NCBI RefSeq assembly: GCF_001854805.1
Contig: NZ_MBLO01000239.1
Coordinates: 1 to 64,000, forward strand
Direction of reading: 5' to 3'
Length of the DNA: 64,000 bases
From: Pseudofrankia coriaricola
Lineage (GTDB): Bacteria; Actinomycetota; Actinomycetes; Frankiales; Frankiaceae
The notes beneath the pieces were generated by a model. That model was given only the letters and a program-made list of their open reading frames with translations. It was not told the DNA's origin and made no database searches. A program made the translations under genes and the position numbers. Every line of letters starts with the position of its first letter. Within the stretch, counting starts at the first letter, position 1. Shown piece by piece: positions 42,482 through 51,074 of the stretch.

Positions 42482-44911
42482 CTAGCGGTTGAACGGGCCA
42501 CCGAAGGGGCCGTTGCGGCCGTCGCCGTTGCCGTTGCCGTCGCCGTTGCCTGGGTTTATGGGGGTGGACTGGGCGATGATGCCGCCCGAGGCGTAGAGCG
42601 TGACCGGCTGGTTGATGGGGACCTTTGATCCGCTGGGTGGGGACTGCGCGATTACTACGCCGTTCGGGTCGCCGGCGACCGCGGCGGCGAAGCCGGCCTG
42701 TTGCAGGATGTTGGCGGCGGCGGCGACGGACTGGCCCGTCACGTCCGGCACCAGCGCCATCGGGACCACCGGTTGGGTGTTGTCCGGGGGCGGTAGCTGT
42801 TCGACCGGCAGCTTCATGCCGTCGAGGGTCCGGGTCATCGTCCGCGCCCAGATCTTCGTCGGCAGGTCGCCGCCGTAGACGTGTGCGTAGCCGAGCACGT
42901 TGGTCAGGTGGTGCGTCGACGGGCCCCGCGGGTCGGCGACGGTGACCGCGGTGGCCAACTGGGGGACGAAGCCTACGAACGAGGCCGTGCTGAAGTCCTC
43001 GGCGGTCCCGGTCTTGCCGGCGGCCGGCCGGCCGATGCGGCCGTTGCCGGTCGCGGTGCCGCTGTTGATGACACCTTCGAGCACCGAGGTGACGGTGTCG
43101 GCGACCTGCGGACTGAGCACCTGGTCACAGTCATCGGGCTTGCTGTAGTCGAGCAGCCGGTCCGCGCCACCGACGCGCCGCGTGATCGAGATGATGAACC
43201 GCGGGTCGCAGCGCTTGCCGTGTGCCGCGATCGTCGCGTACGCCGTCGCGAGGTCGAGGGTGCTGATCTCGTTGGAGCCGATGACGAACGACAGGTCCGA
43301 CGAGCCGACGCCCTCCTGGCCGTGGCAGGGCGAGTCGCTCTGCAGGTTCGACGTCTGTTCCCGCACCCGGCATGAGCTGACGCCCAGCCGGCGGGCCATC
43401 TCGGCGATCTTCAGGATGCCGACCTGCTGTGCCAGCTGGAAGTAGTACGTGTTGACCGAGTGCCAGGTCGCCGTGGTCAGCGAGTACAGACCGGCCTCGT
43501 TCGGGTCGGCGTTGGAGAAACAGGTGCTCCCCTCCGGGGGCTTGATGGGCGGGGGAGCCTGGTAGCAGGCCGGCGACATGAACGTCGTCGACAGCGGCAT
43601 GCCCTTCTCCAGGGCCGCGGCCAGGGCGAACATCTTGAACGTCGAACCCGGCGAGAAGGACGTCTCGTTGGTCGGGTAGACCTGCCTCGTGTGGATGAAG
43701 TCGCCCGTCGTCGCGGGGGGCTGACCGTCGGTGGGGTCGCCGTAGTCACGGTTCTCCGTGAGTGCCAGCACGTTGCCGGTGCCGGGCTGCACGGTGACGA
43801 CGCCCGCCGCGACCCGGTTGCCCGGGGGGACGACCTCGCGAGCGGACGAGTCCGCGGCCGCCTGGGCGGTCGGGTCAAGCGTGGTCCTGATGGTCAGGCC
43901 GCCCTCGAACAGCAGCTTGCTCGCGGCGTCCCTCGTTGGCGCGAACGTCCGGTCGTCGAGCAGCATCTGACGGACCTGGAAGCAGAAGAACGGCGCCTGC
44001 GAGTCGGCGCACGCGTCGGCGGAGTGCGGCGGCTGGTCGAGCGTCACCGGCGCCGCCTTCGCCATCATGAGGTCGCCGCCGTTGATGTGCTTGTGCTCGA
44101 GCATGGCGTCCAGGACCATGTTGCGCCGTTGCGCGGCGATCTGTGGGTGCAGCACCGGGTTGTATGCCGTCGGGTTCTTCACCAGACCGGCGAGCAGCGC
44201 CGCCTGCGGTAGCGACAGCTTCTCGGCGTCCACGTTGAAGTACCGTTTCGCGGCGGCCTGGACGCCATAGGCCCCATCGCCGAAGTAGGCGATGTTCAGG
44301 TAGCGCTCGAGAATCTCGTCCTTACTGAGGTGCTGCTCAAGGTAAAGCGCGTACCGGGCCTCGCGCAGCTTGCGGTCGACGGTCTGCGCGGTCGCGGCCT
44401 TGCGCTCCTCCGGGGTTGTCGCCCCCTGCAGCAGCACGTTCTTCACGTACTGCTGGGTGATCGTCGAGGCTCCCTGGGTGACCTCGCCGCTTTCCCTGTT
44501 GGCGAGATAGGCGCGGATCATCCCCCGGTAGTCGACGCCGGAATGCTCATAGAATCGCGCGTCCTCGATGTCGACGATGGCGTTTCGCATCACCTGCGGC
44601 ACCCGGGACAGCGGAACGACCTCGCGGTACTGCTCGCCTACCAGGGTCGCGATTACGTTGCCGTGCGCGTCCAGGATCTTCGACGGCTCGACGAGCGGGG
44701 TGACGGTGAGGTTTTCCGGAAGGGAGAGGAAATCGTCGGCCCCGCTCTTCGCCGTGAGGCCGACAAGGCCGACCACCGGCACGGCGAGCAGCGCGACGAC
44801 CACTCCCGCGGCGATGCTCGCGAACATTGCGCCAGCCAGCCGCCTCGCGATGACGGCCCAGCCCCGGCGCCCCCGGCGGGGGGCGCCCGCGGCGCTCACG
44901 CGCGTGCCCAC
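42482..44911 (-). CDS. Bifunctional penicillin-binding protein with PASTA domain (PonA2-like)
   Basis: 809 residues. Class A PBP building peptidoglycan outside the membrane. One membrane anchor (about 22-50), glycosyltransferase 51 domain (about 90-270: EDARFYEHSGVDYRGM and GASTITQQYVKNVLL), transpeptidase domain with SPGSTFKMF (active Ser about 421), SVNTYYF and KTGTAEDF (about 630), one PASTA domain (about 718-775: VPDVTGQSVAAAANILQQAG) and a Gly/Asn tail. Start taken as GTG 44911; GTG 44899 is the alternative. Divergent from the whiB gene, as ponA2-whiB4 in M. tuberculosis. Confidence 0.94.
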   Translation of the reverse strand: MGTRVSAAGAPRRGRRGWAVIARRLAGAMFASIAAGVVVALLAVPVVGLVGLTAKSGADDFLSLPENLTVTPLVEPSKILDAHGNVIATLVGEQYREVVPLSRVPQVMRNAIVDIEDARFYEHSGVDYRGMIRAYLANRESGEVTQGASTITQQYVKNVLLQGATTPEERKAATAQTVDRKLREARYALYLEQHLSKDEILERYLNIAYFGDGAYGVQAAAKRYFNVDAEKLSLPQAALLAGLVKNPTAYNPVLHPQIAAQRRNMVLDAMLEHKHINGGDLMMAKAAPVTLDQPPHSADACADSQAPFFCFQVRQMLLDDRTFAPTRDAASKLLFEGGLTIRTTLDPTAQAAADSSAREVVPPGNRVAAGVVTVQPGTGNVLALTENRDYGDPTDGQPPATTGDFIHTRQVYPTNETSFSPGSTFKMFALAAALEKGMPLSTTFMSPACYQAPPPIKPPEGSTCFSNADPNEAGLYSLTTATWHSVNTYYFQLAQQVGILKIAEMARRLGVSSCRVREQTSNLQSDSPCHGQEGVGSSDLSFVIGSNEISTLDLATAYATIAAHGKRCDPRFIISITRRVGGADRLLDYSKPDDCDQVLSPQVADTVTSVLEGVINSGTATGNGRIGRPAAGKTGTAEDFSTASFVGFVPQLATAVTVADPRGPSTHHLTNVLGYAHVYGGDLPTKIWARTMTRTLDGMKLPVEQLPPPDNTQPVVPMALVPDVTGQSVAAAANILQQAGFAAAVAGDPNGVVIAQSPPSGSKVPINQPVTLYASGGIIAQSTPINPGNGDGNGNGDGRNGPFGGPFNR

Positions 44912-45370
44912 ATGGTGTCGGAACCTCCGTCCGCCCCCAGCCCGATCCCCCACGGATCCACACCGCTTGCCAAGTGACGCCCGACGGACGCATCGTTCCA
45001 CCCATATGCGAACCACAGGGCGAGCGCGCTGTCTGGAGGCAGCGGGGTGAGGGTACCTCGTGAGCACCCCCAGCCTATGGCTGGCACGGGCGGGCGGGCG
45101 AGCACCATCGTCCGCCGGCTGACGGCGCTCGGCGGCCTGGGGCCGCCCGTTCGGCGCGCCCAACGGGCGCCGGGCGAGCCGGCGCCGGGCGGCGGAGACC
45201 ACGCGGCCTGTCAGTGCCTGGAGATGGCGCACGTGTCCAGGCCGGTCGGGCGCGAGGAATCGCTGGTGGCCGCCGACGAGGCGGTACGGGGCCGGCGCGA
45301 GTCGCGCGCCGAGGAACCGAACTGGAGGTGGTCTGGTCGAGAAACGCACAAGACACGAACGAGGCGGCGC
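44912..45370. other. Spacer between PBP and whiB genes
   Basis: About 460 bases of divergent promoter region. A plus-strand frame at 45047-45544 and several minus-strand frames have no start support and no family resemblance. No RNA motif recognised. Confidence 0.45.
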
Positions 45371-45398
45371 TGTCATCCGGATGACATGCGGATGTCAT
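45371..45398. promoter_or_regulatory. Overlapping palindromes upstream of whiB
   Basis: TGTCATCCGGATGACA (45371-45386) is a perfect 16-base palindrome. It overlaps ATGACAT-GCGG-ATGTCAT (45381-45398), giving three alternating TGTCATC/GATGACA half sites. TACAGT at 45409 may be the -10 box, placing this array over the -35 region, with a leader of about 155 bases before the whiB ATG. Confidence 0.6.
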
Positions 45399-45572
45399 CA
45401 ACAGCCCTACAGTCTGGGTGCGCATCAATGGCCCGGACTAGTCATACCGATAACCACCCGAGTGGGGTCTGTGCCGTGGCCACGTCACTCCGTACGGTTT
45501 CGCACGACGCCAACGACGCCACGTCACCCGCACGGGTCCCCTGACCACGGTCTCTCTCGAAAGGCAGGTGGC

Positions 45573-45929
45573 ATGACCAGAAGCCCAACCCCGACCGTCA
45601 CCACTGCTCGTCGTGGCGGCACTGCCAGTCTCGTCAGCAGCATCGCCGACGGTGACTGGACGGCCCTCGCGGCGTGCCGGGAAGTCGACCCGGACGAGTT
45701 GTTCGTCCAGGGTGCCGCGCAGAACCGGGTCAAGACCCGCTGCTTCGGCTGCCTGGTGCGTACTCAGTGCCTGGCGGACGCCCTGGACAATCACGTGGAG
45801 TTCGGTGTCTGGGGTGGCATGACCGAACGGGAGCGCCGCGCACTGCTTCGGCGCCGGCCGGATGTCCGCTCCTGGAGGAAGCTCCTCGCGGACGCCCAGG
45901 CGGACCACCGATCCAGTTCGGTCGGCTAG
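45573..45929 (+). CDS. WhiB-family iron-sulfur regulator (WhiB4-like)
   Basis: 118 residues. Cysteines in AACREVDP, then CFGC-x5-C (RCFGCLVRTQC) would hold the 4Fe-4S cluster. The FGVWGGMTERERRALLRRR segment is the GVWGG turn plus basic helix for DNA binding. WhiB4 in M. tuberculosis responds to oxygen and nitric oxide and lies next to ponA2 and ArsA-like genes, the same arrangement as here. ATG 45573 is favoured over longer frames because the domain begins soon after it and a purine-rich GGCAGGTGG lies upstream. Confidence 0.93.
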   Translation: MTRSPTPTVTTARRGGTASLVSSIADGDWTALAACREVDPDELFVQGAAQNRVKTRCFGCLVRTQCLADALDNHVEFGVWGGMTERERRALLRRRPDVRSWRKLLADAQADHRSSSVG

Positions 45930-46343
45930 TCGCTCCCCGTTCCCGGCCCAGCCCTTCCCGACCGGAACCCGGCGCAGCGTCGCGCGCGGGATCCCGGTTG
46001 ACGCCCGCCCGAGCACCTCGGTAACGACGGGCAGGACTCGCGTTGCCGCCCGCCGCGTCCGCGGCCTCCGGTGGCCCGCACCGTCCGGCCCTCCGCGCCC
46101 TCAGCACCGCTTGGCGCGCCGCGTGGCCGACGTGTCATGCACATTCGCGCGCTGACCCGGCCGACGCGGGCGCGACCACGGGCGCGAAACCCAGACGGCC
46201 AGGCACGGCGACGAATGCCGTGCTGGCCCCGCTCGCCGCGGGGCGCGCATGCCAGTGCCCTCGCGCATGGCACGGACCCAGCGCGTAGCACAGGCCTTTC
46301 AATCGGACAATCGCCCGTTCGAGTCATCCGGGCGGTAGGGTGT
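45930..46343. other. Spacer between convergent whiB and arsA-like genes
   Basis: 414 bases without a supportable gene. Frames at 45862-46155 (plus) and 45926-46327 (minus) are Arg/Pro-rich shadows. Terminators for both neighbours should lie here, but I see only short GC-rich inverted repeats. Confidence 0.4.
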
Positions 46344-47777
46344 TCAGCTCACTCGGGCGAGACGTTCATCACCTGCCAGGGCATCCCCGATCTCCCGGAG
46401 ACCGGCCAGGTCGTGAACGTCCTCGGCCAGCGCCTCGACCTCGATGAGCGGGGTGTCCGGATGGGCCGAGGTGAACCTCTCCCGCAGTCGCGCCTCCCGC
46501 TCGGCCAGCCGCAGCCGGTCCGCATGCACCCGCAGCACGGCCGCGGCCAGCGGGTGCTCCCCGTGCTCGGTGAGGTTCTCGGCCGCCGCGAGGCTGCGCT
46601 CCGCCGTGAGCGACCGGCCGTCGCTGTGATGCATCCGGTTGACCACCAGTCCGGCCAGCGGCATCCCGTCGGTCTCCAACCGGTCGACGAAATAGCTCGC
46701 CTCGCGCAGGGCGGCGACCTCCGGCGCCGCGACCACGACAAAGGACGTTCCCGGAGCGCCCAGCAGCCTGTACGTCTTGTCCGCTCGCTGGCGGAACCCG
46801 CCGAACATGGTCTCCAGCGCCGAGACGAACTGGCTGACGTCGGTCAGCAGCTGAGCGCCGATAACCTTGGTGAGAACCTTCGTGAACATTCCGAAGCCGA
46901 CGCCGAGCACCTTTACGTACGCCCGGCCGCCGGCCTTCGCGGGCATGACCAGCAGCCGCAGCAGCCGGCCGTCCAGAAATGCCCCGAGCCGGCTCGGGGC
47001 ATCCAGGAAGTCCAGCGCGGAGCGGGTCGGCGGAGTGTCGACGATGATCAGGTCCCAGTCATCGGCCGCATCCAGCTGCCCGAGCTTCTCCATCGCCATG
47101 TACTCCTGCGTCCCGGCGAAGGAGCTCGACAGCGACTGGTAGAAGGGGTTCTCGAGCAGTTGGCTCGCGCGTTCCGGGGTCGTGTGCGCCAGGACGATCT
47201 CGTCGAACGTCCGTTTCATGTCGAGCATCATCGCGTCGAGCCGCCCGCCGGCCGACAGGTCGACGCCCATCACCTCGCGCGGGGTGTTGTCCAGCTCGGT
47301 CAGGCCCATCGACTGCGCGAGCCGGCGCGCCGGGTCGATGGTCAGCACGACCACCGACCGCCCCTGCTCGGCGGCGCGCAGCGCGAGCGCGGCGGCGGTG
47401 GTCGTCTTGCCCACCCCGCCCGACCCGCAGCACACGATGATCCGCTCGCTCGCGAGCATGCCGTCCACGTCCAGGCGGGGCACCCCGCCCGGCTGTGGGC
47501 GGACGCGGGCCCGGATCGTGGGCACCTTGGCGGCCGCGGCGGCTCCGGAACGCGCGCCGTCCTTCGACAGGCCCGCCCCCTTGGGGGACTTCGGCCCCTG
47601 TGCCGGCTTCGGACCAGACTGGTTCCTCGCGCGCGGCGAGGCCGCCGAGCTGGGCGGCCGCTTCGAACCGGGCGAGGTCTTCCTGGCCCCCGCGGCCCTG
47701 GCCTCGCTGGCCGGCGCCTGCCCGCTCCCGTTCTCGTTCGTGTTGTCGTGCGCGCTACCGCCGGTCGCCGGCGTCAT
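46344..47777 (-). CDS. ArsA-like ATPase (Rv3680-like)
   Basis: 477 residues. A disordered Ala/Pro/Ser/Lys-rich leader of about 100 residues is followed by the deviant Walker A CCGSGGVGKTTTAAALAL (about 115-132), VVLTIDPARRLAQSMGL switch region and LIIVDTPPTRSALDFLDAP. Arsenite-pump-like ATPases of this pair in mycobacteria act with the cell envelope or polyketide lipid export rather than arsenic; I mention that only as memory. No ArsB is present here. ATG overlaps the upstream ArsA gene stop (ATGA), implying a heterodimer. Confidence 0.9.
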   Translation of the reverse strand: MTPATGGSAHDNTNENGSGQAPASEARAAGARKTSPGSKRPPSSAASPRARNQSGPKPAQGPKSPKGAGLSKDGARSGAAAAAKVPTIRARVRPQPGGVPRLDVDGMLASERIIVCCGSGGVGKTTTAAALALRAAEQGRSVVVLTIDPARRLAQSMGLTELDNTPREVMGVDLSAGGRLDAMMLDMKRTFDEIVLAHTTPERASQLLENPFYQSLSSSFAGTQEYMAMEKLGQLDAADDWDLIIVDTPPTRSALDFLDAPSRLGAFLDGRLLRLLVMPAKAGGRAYVKVLGVGFGMFTKVLTKVIGAQLLTDVSQFVSALETMFGGFRQRADKTYRLLGAPGTSFVVVAAPEVAALREASYFVDRLETDGMPLAGLVVNRMHHSDGRSLTAERSLAAAENLTEHGEHPLAAAVLRVHADRLRLAEREARLRERFTSAHPDTPLIEVEALAEDVHDLAGLREIGDALAGDERLARVS

Positions 47778-48805
47778 CCGACCATCCGCTGCGCCCGCAG
47801 CATCTCCGCGAATCGGTACAGCATTCCCATGTCCATCCCGTCCGCCGCCAGCGGCAGCTCGTACACGGGCCGGTCGAGCGCCGCCACCTCGACCCGTTGC
47901 GCCGCCTCCAGCGCCACCCGTTCCGCGTGCTGCGCGGCCTCCCTGGCGAGCTCGGCGACCAGTTCCGCGGTCGGCTCGAGGCCGGCCTCCTTGATCCCGG
48001 CCGCCAGTTCCTCCCCGTCGAGGGTGCCGGCGCGGGCCGCGCGCAGCTCCTTGGCGCCGAGCAGCGGCGGGCGCACCATGTTCACCACCACGCCGCCCAC
48101 CGGCAGGTCCGCGGCGCGCAGCTCGGCGACGGCGTCAACGGTCTCCTGGACCGGCATCTCCTCCAGCAGCGTCACCAGGTGCACGGCGGTCTGCCCGGAG
48201 TGCAGCACGGCGAGCACCCCGTCGGCCTGCGCGCGGATCGGCCCCATCTTCGCCAGGCCCACCACCTCGCGCGCGACGTTGAGGAACCGGGTGATCCGGC
48301 CGGTCGGCGGCGCGTCCAGGACGACCGCGTCATAGGCGAGCCCGCTCGGCCGGGTGCCGTCCGGCCGGTTCACCGCTTCTTTGATCTTGCCGGTGAGCAG
48401 GACGTCGCGCACGCCCGGCGCGATCGTGGTGGCGAAGTCGATCGCGCCCATCTTGCCCAGCACCTTCCCGGCGCTGCGCAGGTTGTAGAACATCTCCAGG
48501 TACTCCAGCAGCGCCTCCTCGGCGTCGACGGCGAGCGCGTACACCTCGCCGCCGCCCGGGGCGCTGGCCACCTTCCGCTCCCGATAGGGCAGGGGCGGGG
48601 TGTCGAAGACCTGCGCGATCTGCTGGCGGCCCTCGACCTCCGTGAGCAGCACCCGCTGCCCGCCGGTCGCCAGCGCCAGCGCCAGCGCGCTCGCGACAGT
48701 CGTCTTCCCGGTGCCACCCTTGCCGGTGACCACATGTAGCCGGCGCCGCCACGGGCCGGCGGGCTTCTCGCCTTTTCGGTCGCGTTCCGAGGCCGTCACG
48801 GCCAC
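47774..48805 (-). CDS. ArsA-like ATPase (Rv3679-like)
   Basis: 343 residues from GTG 48805. Walker A LHVVTGKGGTGKTTVASALALAL, switch region LLTEVEGRQQIAQVFDTPPLPYRE and VVLDAPPTGRITRFLNV. The FATTIAPGVRDVLLTGKIKEAV block is strongly conserved in the mycobacterial homologue as I remember it. The frame is open to 48934, but the extra residues look non-conserved; GTG 48799 is another option. First gene of the ArsA pair, divergent from the DUF4177 gene. Confidence 0.9.
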   Translation of the reverse strand: MAVTASERDRKGEKPAGPWRRRLHVVTGKGGTGKTTVASALALALATGGQRVLLTEVEGRQQIAQVFDTPPLPYRERKVASAPGGGEVYALAVDAEEALLEYLEMFYNLRSAGKVLGKMGAIDFATTIAPGVRDVLLTGKIKEAVNRPDGTRPSGLAYDAVVLDAPPTGRITRFLNVAREVVGLAKMGPIRAQADGVLAVLHSGQTAVHLVTLLEEMPVQETVDAVAELRAADLPVGGVVVNMVRPPLLGAKELRAARAGTLDGEELAAGIKEAGLEPTAELVAELAREAAQHAERVALEAAQRVEVAALDRPVYELPLAADGMDMGMLYRFAEMLRAQRMVG

Positions 48806-48973
48806 GACCGTACCCGCGCCAGCCCCGCTGTTCGCCTCGGCGCCACCGCCTCCTCGGACAATCCTGATCACACCTCGGCCGGTATGGGCTGCCAGTCCTG
48901 ACATCCAGCCACGATCGACCGGCGACAAACACACTGGTCAGCGGGGAGCTCACGACGCCGGCGGCGCCCGGTG

Positions 48974-49012
48974 CGGATCGACGCAACGGATCGACACGGC
49001 GGATCGACACGG
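48974..49012 (+). repeat. Three tandem 13-bp repeats
   Basis: CGGATCGACGCAA, CGGATCGACACGG, CGGATCGACACGG: the last two identical, the first with three changes. In the divergent region between the ArsA pair and DUF4177. Confidence 0.7.
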
Positions 49013-49039
49013 CGGGCCGTCGCCTAGGCGACCTCCCGT

Positions 49040-49103
49040 GGATCGCGAAGTGCCGGACTTCACCGATCCGCGCGCGCCTGCCGGATCGGTCCGTTCGCGA
49101 TCC
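49040..49103. promoter_or_regulatory. Nested inverted repeats upstream of DUF4177
   Basis: GGATCGCGAA (49040-49049) pairs with TTCGCGATCC (49094-49103). Inside it ACCGATCCG (49062-49070) pairs with CGGATCGGT (49082-49090). As DNA these are possible operators; as RNA a long bulged hairpin ending 54 bases before the start codon of the DUF4177 gene. Confidence 0.5.
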
Positions 49104-49157
49104 GCGAGGACCCCGGCGACGGTGGCCGGCGGGGGCCGGCTACTAGAGTTCGTGGCC

Positions 49158-49325
49158 ATGCAGAAGTGGGAGTACGTGACCGTCCCGGTGCTGATCCACT
49201 CCACGAAGATGATCCTGGACAACTGGGGCGAGGACGGCTGGGAGCTGGTGCAGGTCGTGTCGGGGCCGAACCCGGAGAGCCTGGTCGCCTACTTCAAGCG
49301 GCCGAAGGGCGAGGCCGCCCCGTGA
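49158..49325 (+). CDS. DUF4177 small protein
   Basis: 55 residues: starts MQKWEYVTVPVLIHSTKMIL, with NWGEDGWELVQVVSGPNP and ending in KRPKGEAAP, the DUF4177 pattern. Function unknown. It matches the small gene Rv3678A beside the RidA gene in M. tuberculosis. The stop overlaps the GTG of ridA (GTGA), so the two are coupled. An ATG without strong ribosome binding site. Confidence 0.9.
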   Translation: MQKWEYVTVPVLIHSTKMILDNWGEDGWELVQVVSGPNPESLVAYFKRPKGEAAP

Positions 49326-49825
49326 CCGGGGGGCCGGCCTCGGACGACGTGGTGACCACGCCGACTGGCCGGTTGCGCGCGCTGGGCTTGGAGCTTCCGC
49401 CAGTGCCGGCCCCGCAGGCGAGCTATGTGCCGGCGGTGCGTGACGGGGACTGGGTGTGGACGGCGGGGCAGCTGCCGCTGGTGGCCGGGAAGCTGACCGA
49501 GACAGGGCTCGTCGGCGCCGAGGTCAGCCCCGAGCGGGCCGCGGGGCTTGCCAGGATCTGCGCGCTGAACGCGCTGGCCGCGGCCGCCGAGGCGGCCGGT
49601 GGGCTGGACCGGATCCGCCGGATCGTCAAGGTCGTCGGGTTCGTCGCGAGCGCGCCGGGCTTCACCGGCCAGCCGGCGGTGATCAACGGTGCCTCCGACC
49701 TGATCGGCCAGGTGTTCGGTGCGGCCGGACGCCACGCCCGGTCCGCCGTCGGCGTGGCCGCGCTCCCGCTCGGCTCCCCCGTCGAGCTGGAGCTGGTGGC
49801 CGTCGTCGAGTCCGACGAGGGGTAG
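49322..49825 (+). CDS. RidA-family protein
   Basis: 167 residues, YjgF/YER057c/UK114 fold. Features: VPAVRDGDWVWTAGQLPLVAGKL, ALNALAAAAEAAGGLDRIRRIVKVVGFVAS, and the C-terminal HARSAVGVAALPLGSPVELELVAVVE, where the conserved Arg sits in ARSAVGV. RidA proteins hydrolyse reactive enamine/imine intermediates; members of this longer subfamily have no confirmed substrate. GTG start coupled to DUF4177. Confidence 0.93.
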   Translation: MTGGPASDDVVTTPTGRLRALGLELPPVPAPQASYVPAVRDGDWVWTAGQLPLVAGKLTETGLVGAEVSPERAAGLARICALNALAAAAEAAGGLDRIRRIVKVVGFVASAPGFTGQPAVINGASDLIGQVFGAAGRHARSAVGVAALPLGSPVELELVAVVESDEG

Positions 49826-50024
49826 ACGAGCCAGATCGTCGGCCTCCACGGCTCAGGCCGTGATGGCTCGACTCGCCCGCCGGCCTGCCCCATCCACTAC
49901 GTGTTCCCGGCCTGGTACCCAGCTGTGACCGTTGGGCCCGCCCAGCGGCGGGGCCAGCCGCCCCAGCCCAGATCAGGGGCATGTCGCCCGTGCGGTCTCT
50001 ACCATCGGACAGGTGGTTGATCAC

Positions 50025-50075
50025 GGACCTCCCAGATCGACTCCGCAAGCTCCGCCGATCCGGCAGGAACCCCGG
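50025..50075 (+). repeat. Short dispersed motif (GGACCTCCCAGATCG ... GATCCGGCAGG)
   Basis: GGACCTCCCAGATCG at 50025-50039 and GATCCGGCAGGAACCCCGG at 50057-50075 recur, closer together, at 61192-61226, with another GATCCGGCAGGGACCCCGG just after. It lies in the 307-base spacer 49826-50132, which shows no other gene or site. Confidence 0.6.
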
Positions 50076-50132
50076 GCCGCGCTGGTAGCGCAGCTTCGGC
50101 GGCCGATGCCGCTGTCCTCGCCGCGGGGGGTG

Positions 50133-51074
50133 ATGGCCGCGAACGCCGGCACGCCGGCGCCGCTGCGGCACGCATCCACCGTGGTCCTGCTTCGCGACAC
50201 CCCTGGGGGCCCGGAGGCCTACCTGGTGAGGCGCGCCCGGACCATGGCCTTCGCCGGCGGGGTGTTCGCGTTCCCCGGCGGCCGGGTGGACCCTGCCGAC
50301 AGCGGTTTCGAGGTGCCCTGGGCCGGCCAACCGATGGCCGAGGTCATGAGCACGCTCGAGCCGGACGCCGCGCTGGCCCGCGCGCTGGTCCATGCCGCCG
50401 TGCGGGAGACGTTCGAGGAGTGCGGCGTGCTGCTCGCCGGCCCCGCGGCCGCCGGCGGGGCCGAGCAGACCGGCGCCTCGGCCACGCGGCCAGCGCCTCT
50501 CGACCCGGCCGGCCCCGCCTGGGCGGCGGACCGCGTGGCGATGGAGCGCCGCGAGCTCACGCTCGCCGGGCTGCTGGCACGCCACGGGCTCGCGCTGCGG
50601 GCCAACCTGCTGGCACCGTGGGCTCGCTGGATCACGCCGGAGGTCGAACCGCGCCGCTACGACACCCGGTTCTTCATGGCCGCCCTGCCGCCGGGCCAGC
50701 TGCCCGGCGAACTGTCCGGCGAGGCGGACCGGATGCTGTGGATGCATCCGGCGGACGCGCTCGAGCGGCACGCGGCCGGCCGGATGGCAATGCTGCCGCC
50801 GACCGCCTGGATGCTCTCCGACCTGCTGGGCTTCGCGAGCGTCGCCGAGGTGCTCGCGGCGGCGGCCGGCCGTACGATCACGCCGGTCATGCCGAAAATC
50901 GTGATCTTCGACGACGCGGTGCACTTCCTGCTCCCGCACGACCCCGAGTACGCGACCGCCGGGCCGCCCGCCGACCCGGTGAACGCCTCCGCGATCATCG
51001 CGGCGGCGACCATCGGCGCAAGCGGCGGCGAGGACGGGCCACCGGCCACGGCCGCGGGGCGGGAGCGGCCATGA
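50133..51074 (+). CDS. NUDIX hydrolase (NUDT19-like)
   Basis: About 313 residues. The domain starts LRHASTVVLLRDTPGGPEAYLVRRARTMAFAGG, continues VFAFPGGRVDPAD and holds a split NUDIX box whose second half is ALVHAAVRETFEECGVLL. Between the two halves there is an extended loop, as in the NUDT19/CoA-diphosphatase-like group. Start ATG 50133 has GGGGGG upstream; ATG 50106 is an alternative, and the frame open from 49932 is too long. Stop overlaps the MBL gene start (ATGA). Confidence 0.88.
   Translation: MAANAGTPAPLRHASTVVLLRDTPGGPEAYLVRRARTMAFAGGVFAFPGGRVDPADSGFEVPWAGQPMAEVMSTLEPDAALARALVHAAVRETFEECGVLLAGPAAAGGAEQTGASATRPAPLDPAGPAWAADRVAMERRELTLAGLLARHGLALRANLLAPWARWITPEVEPRRYDTRFFMAALPPGQLPGELSGEADRMLWMHPADALERHAAGRMAMLPPTAWMLSDLLGFASVAEVLAAAAGRTITPVMPKIVIFDDAVHFLLPHDPEYATAGPPADPVNASAIIAAATIGASGGEDGPPATAAGRERP

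Noticed and set aside
45047-45544. 165-residue plus-strand frame upstream of whiB
   Set aside because: No start signal, and it runs through the palindromic operator array; it is promoter DNA.
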